64,000 bases of DNA from Bacteroidales bacterium M6 (lineage in GTDB: Bacteria; Bacteroidota; Bacteroidia; Bacteroidales; Muribaculaceae). The stretch is taken from contig LUJQ01000062.1 of assembly GCA_001689485.1 (NCBI GenBank), positions 23,130-87,129 on the forward strand. Direction: 5' to 3'. The notes beneath the pieces are model-generated. The model did no database searches. It was not told the origin of the DNA and saw only the letters and a program-made list of their open reading frames with translations. Below, piece after piece: positions 34,702 through 42,284 of this stretch (the first letter of the stretch is position 1; each line of letters opens with the position of its first letter). Position numbers and translations under genes: made by a program.

Positions 34702-36147
34702 ATGGGAGGATTTTTCGGAGCAATCTCTGACAAACCGTGTGTCAATGACCTCTTTTACGGCACTGACTATAATTCTCACCTTGGTACAAAACGTGCCGGA
34801 TTGGTAACTTTCGACCCTGAAGTGGGTTTTAACCGTACCATTCATAGTATAGAACGTGATTATTTCCGCTCGAAATTCGAGGACGACCTCGACAGGTTTG
34901 TGGGATGTCAGGGCATCGGAGTGATAAGCGACACCGACCCGCAGCCGATTATCGTAAATTCCCACCTCGGCCGTTATGCTGTGGTTACAGTTGCCAAAAT
35001 CAACAATATACGCGACATTGCTGCCGAACTGCTGGCCGAACGGATGCATTTCAGCGAAATGTCGGCCAATACAATCAACCAGTCGGAGCTGGTTGCCCTG
35101 CTGATTAATATGGGGAAGGATTTTGTCGACGGCATCAACCTGGTCTACCGCAAAATCAAAGGTTCATGCTCGATGCTTATCCTTACGGAAGACAGCATCA
35201 TCGCCGCCCGTGACTACCTGGGGCGCACACCTATCGTGATAGGGAAGCGTGAAGGTGCCTATGCGGCATGTAGCGAGACATCTGCCTTCCCAAATCTTGG
35301 TTATGAAAGGGTGCGCGACGTAGGTCCAGGCGAGATAGTGCGCCTGCGCCATGACAGTATGGAAGTGTTGCAGGAACCAGCCAAAAGGATGCAGATATGC
35401 TCATTCCTGTGGGTTTACTATGGATTCCCTGCCAGTGATTACGAGGGGATTAATGTCGAGGCGGTGCGTGAGGCCGCAGGGCGTGCCATGGGCCGGGAGG
35501 ATGCCACCGGGTCTGACTGTGTGTGCGGTATCCCTGATTCAGGCGTAGGCCATGCGTTGGGTTATGCCGAAGGGCGTGGGGTGCCTTATCAGCGTGCGGT
35601 GTTGAAATACACCCCCACCTGGCCTCGCAGCTTTACCCCAGGCCAGCAATCGCGCCGTGCATTGGTGGCAAAAATGAAACTTATACCAAACCGTGCGATT
35701 TTAGACGGGAAGCGTGTGGTGTTCTGCGACGACTCGATAGTGCGCGGAACCCAGTTGCGCGACAATGTGCAGACTTTTTATGATTGCGGTGCCCGTGAGG
35801 TGCATGCGCGTATATCATGCCCCCCGTTGGTTTTCGGGTGCCCGTTCGTTGGTTTTACATCCTCCAAAAACGACCTCGAGCTGATAACCCGTCAGATTAT
35901 CCGTGATTTCGAAGGTGACGATGCGGCAAAGCTTGACCGCTATTCCACCACCGGCACACCCGAATATGAGCGTATGGTCAACGAAATCGCACGCCGTTTG
36001 AACCTCACCACATTGCAGTTCAGCAAAATCGAGCATCTTATCGACAGCATCGGCCTTCCGAAATGCCGCGTATGCACCCATTGCTTCGATGGCTCCGGCT
36101 GCCATCCCGATGTGGCATATCGTGAGGATCATCCCGATAACGACTGA
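34702..36147 (+). CDS. PurF-like amidophosphoribosyltransferase paralogue lacking the N-terminal cysteine
   Basis: This 481-residue protein has the two-domain layout of glutamine PRPP amidotransferase. In PurF the glutaminase domain begins M-C-G and the cysteine becomes the N-terminal nucleophile. Here the start is MGGFFGAISDKPCVNDLF, with Gly in that place. The phosphoribosyltransferase half is intact: CGIPDSGVGHALGYAEGRG and the PRPP loop KRVVFCDDSIVRGTQL. A cysteine cluster near the C-terminus (CRVCTHCFDGSGCHP) could bind metal. It may use free ammonia or have another role. Starts upstream of 34702 are not supported by the -7 box. Similar proteins seem widespread in Bacteroidales beside true PurF (from memory). 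Confidence 0.82.
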   Translation: MGGFFGAISDKPCVNDLFYGTDYNSHLGTKRAGLVTFDPEVGFNRTIHSIERDYFRSKFEDDLDRFVGCQGIGVISDTDPQPIIVNSHLGRYAVVTVAKINNIRDIAAELLAERMHFSEMSANTINQSELVALLINMGKDFVDGINLVYRKIKGSCSMLILTEDSIIAARDYLGRTPIVIGKREGAYAACSETSAFPNLGYERVRDVGPGEIVRLRHDSMEVLQEPAKRMQICSFLWVYYGFPASDYEGINVEAVREAAGRAMGREDATGSDCVCGIPDSGVGHALGYAEGRGVPYQRAVLKYTPTWPRSFTPGQQSRRALVAKMKLIPNRAILDGKRVVFCDDSIVRGTQLRDNVQTFYDCGAREVHARISCPPLVFGCPFVGFTSSKNDLELITRQIIRDFEGDDAAKLDRYSTTGTPEYERMVNEIARRLNLTTLQFSKIEHLIDSIGLPKCRVCTHCFDGSGCHPDVAYREDHPDND

Positions 36148-36195
36148 TTCATGCAGATGCTTTAGAAACTTTTGCGGCATAACCCGTCATGGTAA

Positions 36196-36245
36196 AAAGC
36201 GCTCATGGCGATGTGTCAGGTCTGACACATCGCCATGAGCGCTTT
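36196..36245. terminator. Perfect 24-bp hairpin between convergent genes
   Basis: Arms 36196-36219 and 36222-36245 are exact complements around a central GT; the inner bases form the loop. The core is ATGTGTCAG/CTGACACAT. It lies between the PurF-like gene and the convergent VanZ-like gene. Confidence 0.7.
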
Positions 36246-36260
36246 CCTTATAGCCCGGTG

Positions 36261-36719
36261 TTATTGTTCCTTTAACATGGCGTGCAGAACCACTGGGGTT
36301 AGAAGCACTGCGATGACAACCCCTGCAATATCCGCCACGAAATCCATAAGGTCGCATCCGCGACCCATATTCATCCCCTCCTGCACCAACTCTATAAGTC
36401 CGCCGAATGCTATAGAGGCAACGGCTGTGACCACGGTCGCAATTGGGGGTAATGCGGCATGAAGGTGTGTTTTGCCCTTTCCCCGATGCCGTGCGACGAG
36501 GTCGAATGCGGCGGCGAAATAGAACCCGCCGAACATGCAGGCGTGTGCAACCTTGTCGAAGCCTGGAAACAGCTGTATGTCATTGTCGGGCAACGGGTCG
36601 GGTGCCAGCGTAAGCCAGAATATGGCGGCTGTAACCAGCATTGTGAACAACCCTTGGGGGAGCAACAACAGCAGTCGTGCGACGGATGGTAGCAAATTGA
36701 ATCTCATAGCGGTTTTCAT
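36261..36719 (-). CDS. VanZ-like membrane protein
   Basis: This 152-residue integral membrane protein has about four hydrophobic segments: LFTMLVTAAIFWLTLAP, VAHACMFGGFYFAAAFDLV, IATVVTAVASIAFGGLIELV and FVADIAGVVIAVLLTPVV. The motifs FDKVAHACMFG and GGLIELVQEGMNMGRGCDLMDF are VanZ-family hallmarks. VanZ of enterococci gives low-level teicoplanin resistance by an unclear route; the general role of the family is unknown. A second start at 36707 (MRFNLLPS) is equally possible. Confidence 0.85.
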   Translation of the reverse strand: MKTAMRFNLLPSVARLLLLLPQGLFTMLVTAAIFWLTLAPDPLPDNDIQLFPGFDKVAHACMFGGFYFAAAFDLVARHRGKGKTHLHAALPPIATVVTAVASIAFGGLIELVQEGMNMGRGCDLMDFVADIAGVVIAVLLTPVVLHAMLKEQ

Positions 36720-36850
36720 TGAAATGTAATGGAGGCTTTAGGGCAATCACTTTTAAGCTACTGCAAAGATAGCGAAAATAACGGATGTGCCATATGCTCC
36801 GTGGAGCCTTGAGGCGTGCTTGTGAAAAGTGCAAATAAAGTTTAACCCTA

Positions 36851-36882
36851 TATGGAAAATCCATGGAATTTTGCTATTTTTG
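36851..36882 (+). promoter_or_regulatory. recJ-recQ promoter
   Basis: TATG (36851-36854), 20 bases and TATTTTTG (36875-36882) have one mismatch at -33. It implies a leader of about 265 bases before recJ. Confidence 0.55.
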
Positions 36883-37154
36883 CAAAACGAACTAACATGG
36901 GGAAATAGGCTCATCCTGCTCTCTCCGACCATATCCGGGAAGCCGACATGTTAGAAGTTGCAGGCCAAACGTTTGCAAAACCTCCAATCCTCTCCCTCCT
37001 GACACCTTCGATATATGGAGTCGCCGTTGCTGTGTGATTCCGCTTTCAGGTGCGTCCTGCCGGGTCAGACTACCCGGGACGCATGCATCTCCCTCCTCCC
37101 CCCTTCGCCGTCATGACGGCGGAGCGCAACCACGCCAATAAAAAAACAACATAA
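36883..37154 (+). other. Long 5' leader of recJ
   Basis: The stretch from the VanZ start to recJ spans 435 bases. After the promoter it is C- and T-rich, with a stem-loop TGCGTCC..CGGGT / ACCCGGGACGCA at about 37050-37085 (3-base bulge) and a palindrome CGCCGTCATGACGGCG at about 37109-37124. No ORF or known RNA element is recognised. Confidence 0.45.
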
Positions 37155-38882
37155 ATGACAGGTAAATGGAATTATTTACCCCTGACACAAGAAGAGCAGA
37201 AGATAGAGACGGCGCTGGCGCAACGCTATGCGTCGTGTCCGCCTGTAAGCGAGCTGCTGGTTCAGCGAGGCGTGACATCGGTGGAGGAGGCCGAACGGTT
37301 CTTTAACCCCAGGCTGAAAAACCTCCACGACCCGTTTCTGATGCCCGACATGGACAAGGCGGTAACCCGGCTCAACAGGGCTATGGGGTCGAAAGAGAAA
37401 ATCATGGTCTACGGTGACTATGACGTGGACGGCACCACGGCAGTGGCGCTCGTCTACAAATATCTCAGCAACTTCTACTCCAACATCGACTATTTCATAC
37501 CCACACGTTATGAGGAGGGGTATGGGATTTCGAGCGATATTATCGACGAGTTTGCCGATCAGGGGGTGAAACTCGTCATCATCCTCGATTGCGGCATCAA
37601 GGCCAACGAGGAAATTGCCCATGCCCGCGAGCATGGCATAGACTTCATAATCTGCGACCACCATGTGCCGGACGAGGAGCTGCCGCAGGCGGTGGCCATC
37701 CTGAATCCGAAAATGGAGGGTTCGACCTATCCGTGTTCCCATCTGTCGGGATGCGGGGTAGGCTACAAGCTGATGCAGGCGTTTGCAATCAGTAACGGCA
37801 TTCCCCAGACCGAGCTTGAAGGATTGCTCGACCTTGTGGCGGTGTCGATAGCAGCCGACATAGTGCCTATGGTCGATGAGAACCGCATCATGGCCTATTA
37901 CGGGTTGAGGCGCCTTAACAGCAATCCCAATGTGGGGTTGCGGGCGATAATACGCATCTGCAACCTCGCCAACAGGGAAATCACCATTTCCGATGTGATT
38001 TTCAAAATCGGGCCGCGCATAAACGCCTCCGGGCGCATGCAGAGCGGGCGTGAGGCTGTAGAGCTGCTGGTGTCGCGCGACATAGCCGATGCATATGAGC
38101 GTGCAAAGAATATCGACCAGTATAACAAGGATCGTAAGGAGCTGGACAAACGCATCACAGAGGAGGCCAATGCCATACTTTCCAACCGCCAGGAGAAGGA
38201 TGCCGACAAAAAGTCGATTGTAATATTCAACAAGGACTGGCACAAAGGGATTATCGGTATTGTGGCATCCCGCCTTACCGAGCTGTATTATAAGCCGTCG
38301 GTGGTGCTTACACTTGCCAACGGGCTTGCAACCGGCTCATCCCGCTCCGTTCAGGGGTTCGACATATACAAAGCCGTTGACTCTACCCGCGACCTTTTGG
38401 AGAATTTCGGGGGGCATACCTATGCCGTGGGGCTTTCGCTCAAGGAAGAGAATATCCCGGAATTCACACGCCGGTTCGAGGAATATGTATCGTCCAATAT
38501 CCTCCCCTCACAGCTGAAGCCGCAGTTCGACATCGACGCCTTCCTGACATTCTCGGAGCTTACATCCGAGTTTATCTCCACTCTCAGGCGTTTCAACCCG
38601 TTCGGACCCGGCAATCAGAAGCCGGTGTTCTGCACCCGTAACGTTATGGATTTCGGCACGAGCAAACTCGTGGGCCGCCAGATGGAGCATATCAAGCTTG
38701 AGCTTGTTGACGACACTTCCGGAAAGGTGATAAACGGGATTGCCTTCAACAAGTCCGGTCTTTTCCCGGAAATACATGCCGGGAGCCGCTTCGATATATG
38801 CTATACGGTGGAAGAGAACAAGCATCAAGGCTCGGCTAATGCCATACAGTTGCAAATAAAGGAGATCAAAATCCGGGGCTGA
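37155..38882 (+). CDS. recJ: Single-stranded-DNA-specific exonuclease RecJ
   Basis: This 575-residue 5'-3' single-strand exonuclease takes part in recombination and mismatch repair. Catalytic motifs are YGDYDVDGTTA (86-96), LDCGIKA (145-151), DHH at 168-170 (ICDHHVPDE), and later GPRINASGRM and a DHHA1-type segment (FGGHTYAVGLSL). Length is normal. The gene lies 5 bases upstream of recQ, so the pair is an operon for processing DNA ends; the two proteins work together in the RecF pathway. Confidence 0.95.
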   Translation: MTGKWNYLPLTQEEQKIETALAQRYASCPPVSELLVQRGVTSVEEAERFFNPRLKNLHDPFLMPDMDKAVTRLNRAMGSKEKIMVYGDYDVDGTTAVALVYKYLSNFYSNIDYFIPTRYEEGYGISSDIIDEFADQGVKLVIILDCGIKANEEIAHAREHGIDFIICDHHVPDEELPQAVAILNPKMEGSTYPCSHLSGCGVGYKLMQAFAISNGIPQTELEGLLDLVAVSIAADIVPMVDENRIMAYYGLRRLNSNPNVGLRAIIRICNLANREITISDVIFKIGPRINASGRMQSGREAVELLVSRDIADAYERAKNIDQYNKDRKELDKRITEEANAILSNRQEKDADKKSIVIFNKDWHKGIIGIVASRLTELYYKPSVVLTLANGLATGSSRSVQGFDIYKAVDSTRDLLENFGGHTYAVGLSLKEENIPEFTRRFEEYVSSNILPSQLKPQFDIDAFLTFSELTSEFISTLRRFNPFGPGNQKPVFCTRNVMDFGTSKLVGRQMEHIKLELVDDTSGKVINGIAFNKSGLFPEIHAGSRFDICYTVEENKHQGSANAIQLQIKEIKIRG

Positions 38883-38887
38883 CTTTC

Positions 38888-40813
38888 ATGACGCCGATTC
38901 GACAGGTGCTGAAGCGGCATTGGGGCTATGATTCGTTCCGCCCCATGCAGGCTGAGATAATCAATTCGGTGCTGGCAGGTAACGACACCCTCGGCCTTAT
39001 GGCTACCGGGGGCGGGAAGTCGATTACTTTCCAAGTGCCTGCGATGATTATCGACGGGCTTACGATTGTTGTGACCCCTCTGATTTCCTTGATGAAGGAT
39101 CAGGTCGACAATCTTCTGTCGCATGGCATAAGGGGGTATTTCCTTCATAGCGGGCTTACACGCCGGGAAAACCGTCTGGTGCTTGACAAATGCCGTCTGG
39201 GCAAAGCCCGCATACTTTATGTATCGCCTGAGAAACTGCAAAGCAGCAGTTTCATGGCCGAACTGCGCGAACTGCCGGTAAGGCTTATCGTAGTCGACGA
39301 GGCTCACTGCATTTCGCAATGGGGTTATGATTTCCGGCCCTCATATCTCAAAATAGGTTCATTGAGGGATATGTTTCCCGATGCGCCTTTGCTGGCTCTG
39401 ACCGCCTCTGCCACTGCCGAAGTGGTAGGAGATATTTGTGAGAAGCTTCGTTTCCGTCCCGGTGCCGGTGTGTTCCGGCTGAGTTTCAACCGCGACAACC
39501 TTTCGTATATAGTAAGGAACTGCGACTTCAAGGAGGAGCAGCTTGTACATGTTCTTAACCGTGTGCCTGGTTGCGGCATAGTGTATGTCAGGTCGCGCAA
39601 ACGCACACGTGTGGTGGCCGATGTTTTGTGCAAGGCAGGTATAAGTGCAGACTTTTATCATGCCGGGTTGTCGCCTGAAGAGAAAAACCACAAGCAGAAC
39701 CGTTGGAAGAGTGATGGAATCCGGGTGATGGTGGCCACCACGGCGTTCGGTATGGGAATCGACAAACCCGATGTGCGCATAGTGGTGCATTTCGACCCGC
39801 CGTCGTCGCTTGAAGAATATTATCAGGAGGCGGGCAGGGCCGGACGCGACGGGAACCGTTCGTTTGCCGTTTCGCTGGTTTCCCCGTCGGTGGATAAAGG
39901 TGCCCTGACGCGGCGTCTCAATGATTCTTTCCCATCCAAGGAATTCCTGCGTGAAACTTACGGGCGCCTGTGTGTATTTCTCAACATCGCGATGGGCGAG
40001 GGGTATCAGCAAGTCTGCGAATTCGATATCAACAAATTCTGTGTGCGTTTTAAGCAACAGCCTGCCCCTACCGACAGCGCTTTGAAGCTCCTTACCCGTG
40101 CAGGGTATATAGAATACATAGAGGAAACCTCGACACGTTCGCGGCTGATGATGGTTATGAGCCGCATGGAACTTTACGGGCTTCGGCTTGATGCGGAATG
40201 TGAGCGTGTTTTCCAGTTCGTTTTACGCAACTATACCGGTATTTTCGCCGATTACGAATATATAAGCGAACCGTTTATATCATCCAGCCTCGAGCTGACG
40301 GAGCGCACCGTCTATGAAAACCTGCTCAAACTGGGGCGGTTGCATGTTATTCATTATGTGCCCCGGCGCAGCACCCCCTATGTGGTGTTCACCCGTTCGC
40401 GGGAGCCGGAAAAGGACCTTGTGTTTCCCAAAGAGGTGTATGAGTTCCGCCGTGTGCGTATGGAGCAGCGCGTAAATGCCATGAAACGCTTCCTGTTTGA
40501 CGACACGGAATGCCGCGTCAACACATTGCTTTCCTATTTCGGGGAGAAACCCGGAGGCGCTTGTGGCAAGTGTGATGTGTGTCGCAATGCCTTGCATGTG
40601 CCATCATGTGGCAGTGGGGCTGCCGGGTCGGTCGAATCCCTGCCTGATTCGGTCAGGTATGCATTGTCGCATCATCCCCATGGGCTGACCCTCAACGAGC
40701 TGGCCTCATATCTTGGAACGGGGGTCGGTAACCTTGTGCCGGTGGTGCGTTCGCTTCTGGATTGCGGAATCCTGCGCCGTGATCCGGGTTCGACCGCACT
40801 CTTCCTGCTATAA
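38888..40813 (+). CDS. recQ: ATP-dependent DNA helicase RecQ
   Basis: This 641-residue SF2 helicase has Walker A ATGGGKSITFQ (39-49), DEAH (137-140) with the RecQ aromatic loop CISQWGYDFRPSY, and motif VI YYQEAGRAGRDG. The RecQ-Ct zinc-binding region includes GEKPGGACGKCDVC near 545-558. The last 80 residues may be an HRDC-like or winged-helix tail. It unwinds duplex DNA 3'-5' and supplies strands to RecJ, which is encoded immediately upstream. Confidence 0.95.
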   Translation: MTPIRQVLKRHWGYDSFRPMQAEIINSVLAGNDTLGLMATGGGKSITFQVPAMIIDGLTIVVTPLISLMKDQVDNLLSHGIRGYFLHSGLTRRENRLVLDKCRLGKARILYVSPEKLQSSSFMAELRELPVRLIVVDEAHCISQWGYDFRPSYLKIGSLRDMFPDAPLLALTASATAEVVGDICEKLRFRPGAGVFRLSFNRDNLSYIVRNCDFKEEQLVHVLNRVPGCGIVYVRSRKRTRVVADVLCKAGISADFYHAGLSPEEKNHKQNRWKSDGIRVMVATTAFGMGIDKPDVRIVVHFDPPSSLEEYYQEAGRAGRDGNRSFAVSLVSPSVDKGALTRRLNDSFPSKEFLRETYGRLCVFLNIAMGEGYQQVCEFDINKFCVRFKQQPAPTDSALKLLTRAGYIEYIEETSTRSRLMMVMSRMELYGLRLDAECERVFQFVLRNYTGIFADYEYISEPFISSSLELTERTVYENLLKLGRLHVIHYVPRRSTPYVVFTRSREPEKDLVFPKEVYEFRRVRMEQRVNAMKRFLFDDTECRVNTLLSYFGEKPGGACGKCDVCRNALHVPSCGSGAAGSVESLPDSVRYALSHHPHGLTLNELASYLGTGVGNLVPVVRSLLDCGILRRDPGSTALFLL

Positions 40814-40863
40814 CCCCCTGTGAGGCTCACGTGTTAAACAATATTTAAACACTTTTAGCGCAG

Positions 40864-40894
40864 ACCACTTCAACGTCAAGTGGTTTGTTTTGTT
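40864..40894 (+). terminator. Terminator after recQ
   Basis: ACCACTT (40864-40870) and AAGTGGT (40878-40884) form the stem, followed by TTGTTTTGTT. Confidence 0.7.
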
Positions 40895-41223
40895 ATAGTA
40901 ATAAAGAACAACAGAACGGGTGCCTATAATAAAAAATCTCATTGGCATAGCCGGTGATGACGGCGGCAGCCCGGTTGGTGCCTCGGTAGATCCGGGGGGT
41001 ATCGGGATTGATAAGATAGAATGAACGATAAGATGAGTATGACATAAAGAGTTTTAACGGAACATCCCTCGTCCTTTTTATCGAGTAGTGATACTGGATA
41101 CTGAGGCTCTCATAAATAAATAGTTGAAACGTGAAGGAGGAGCCACGACGCAAGTCATGCTCCTCCTTTTGTTGTGTGTGTTATCTGAATAAGGGCTTTC
41201 GGTCTGCTTTGACAAGTGATTTA
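40895..41223. other. Intergenic region between recQ and a barrel gene
   Basis: About 330 bases. A minus-strand open frame (41153-40893, 86 codons) contains a plausible codon stretch, IYRGTNRAAAVITGYANEIF, but no family match; it may be a gene remnant. A 10-bp hairpin at 41134-41168 closes the region. Confidence 0.35.
41134..41170. terminator. 10-bp hairpin at the end of the barrel gene transcript
   Basis: AAGGAGGAGC (41134-41143) and GCTCCTCCTT (41159-41168) pair around a 15-base loop and are followed by TTGTTG on the plus side. Confidence 0.5.
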
Positions 41224-41985
41224 TCAGAAGCAATAACCCAGTGTTATTTTGAGGTTACCTGTGTTGACCTTGTAGGTTTCGCTGGGGTAGCCTTCGAAGT
41301 CGAATTTATGCTTGTAGGCGGGTATAAAGTCGGTGCCATACTGCACACCTAGATAGAAAGGCTTGTATTGGAAGCCTACGCCCACATGCCACCCCATTTG
41401 GAAGCGGTTCCATGTAAGGTCCTTATCGCCCATATTTTCTTTGCTGTCGCTAAAGAGGTTGCACCATTTGCCTTCAATCCATTCAATGTCTTCTTCATCG
41501 AGTTCGCCCATGATTTCGTCCGGGAGGTTGTGGTCGATTTGGGTTTTGAACTTGCTGGCAAGGTTGAGCTTGAAGTTCAGGCCTACATAGGGGGAGATTG
41601 AAAAATCTTCTGTCGCGTTGAAGCGGTAAACGAAGTTGACGGGAACCTGTAGGTTGATGTTTTGGAATTTATATTTTTCCTGCATCCAGAATCCGTCTTC
41701 TTCCTCCTTGTTGCCGATATTTTTTGACCCGAAACCGATGTTGAAGTTAAGTCCTGTTTCGATAAATATGGGAAGGCTGGAGCTTAGGCTGAATCCGTGG
41801 ATGTAGTTTATACCCACGCCGTTGGTGCTGAAACCGTCCATCTCCTGATCAAGCTTCATAAGGTCGTTGAATCCATAGTTTGTGTTGTCATAGGATACGC
41901 CGACGCGGTTGTAGCCGGTGTTCTGTGCAACAACCATCGTTGTGCCTGCAGCGAGCATTGCTGCTGCCAAGATAAATTTTTTCAT
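41224..41985 (-). CDS. Outer-membrane beta-barrel protein (paralogue of 46996-47679)
   Basis: This 253-residue barrel protein has the signal peptide MKKFILAAAMLAAGTTMVVAQ. Strand-like segments include GVGINYIHGFSLS, LPIFIETGLNFNIGFG, LQVPVNFVYRF and ISPYVGLNFKLNL, ending in LKITLGYCF. It shares RFQMGWHVGV and PYVGLNF with the barrel at 46996-47679 (RFQMGWHAGV, PFAGLNF). An acidic loop (GELDEEDIEWIEGKW) is probably extracellular. The start at 41985 gives the signal peptide; the frame reaches 42084. A -7 box and a run of nine C bases lie upstream. Confidence 0.8.
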   Translation of the reverse strand: MKKFILAAAMLAAGTTMVVAQNTGYNRVGVSYDNTNYGFNDLMKLDQEMDGFSTNGVGINYIHGFSLSSSLPIFIETGLNFNIGFGSKNIGNKEEEDGFWMQEKYKFQNINLQVPVNFVYRFNATEDFSISPYVGLNFKLNLASKFKTQIDHNLPDEIMGELDEEDIEWIEGKWCNLFSDSKENMGDKDLTWNRFQMGWHVGVGFQYKPFYLGVQYGTDFIPAYKHKFDFEGYPSETYKVNTGNLKITLGYCF

Positions 41986-42081
41986 TGCAATTGTGTAATT
42001 AGGTTTAATGAGATTTTGTATGTTGAATGGATTAAATCCGTTATTTGGCAGATGTTTGTCCGCCTCATCACAAGTGTTGTG

Positions 42082-42117
42082 CAAAGTTATATATAAGAAT
42101 GCAAATTACCCCCCCCC
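42082..42117 (-). promoter_or_regulatory. -7 box and poly-C tract upstream of the barrel gene
   Basis: TAACTTTG (42089-42082, minus strand) is a -7 match. Nineteen bases further upstream is a run of nine G bases on the coding strand (42117-42109), in the place where the -33 box would sit. Confidence 0.5.
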
Positions 42118-42190
42118 AATGGTTAAATTGTGTTAATAAAGATGGTGGTTGTAGCTGTGTTGGCGTCCCTGTGTGGGTTGTTTAAGGATA

Positions 42191-42265
42191 CATAAAATGA
42201 AGCCTCTCATCATATCCATACAGTAGCAATCTGTACTTAATGATGAAAGGCTTTTATTTTATCTA
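42191..42265 (-). terminator. Two-part hairpin after the 1445-residue T9SS gene
   Basis: On the minus strand AAAAGCCTTTCATCA pairs with TGATGAGAGGCTT, and an inner TACAG/CTGTA helix sits in the loop. A T run (CATTTTATG) follows. It lies 20 bases after the stop at 42285. Confidence 0.55.
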
Positions 42266-42284
42266 GTTATTTGTTGTCAGACTT

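Noticed and set aside
36900..37150. tRNA or known riboswitch in the recJ leader
   Set aside because: No acceptor or T-arm pattern and no known aptamer core was found.
40893..41153. Open frame of 86 codons after recQ
   Set aside because: Part of it has host-like codons, but it overlaps both flanking terminators and matches nothing known; mentioned only as a possible remnant.
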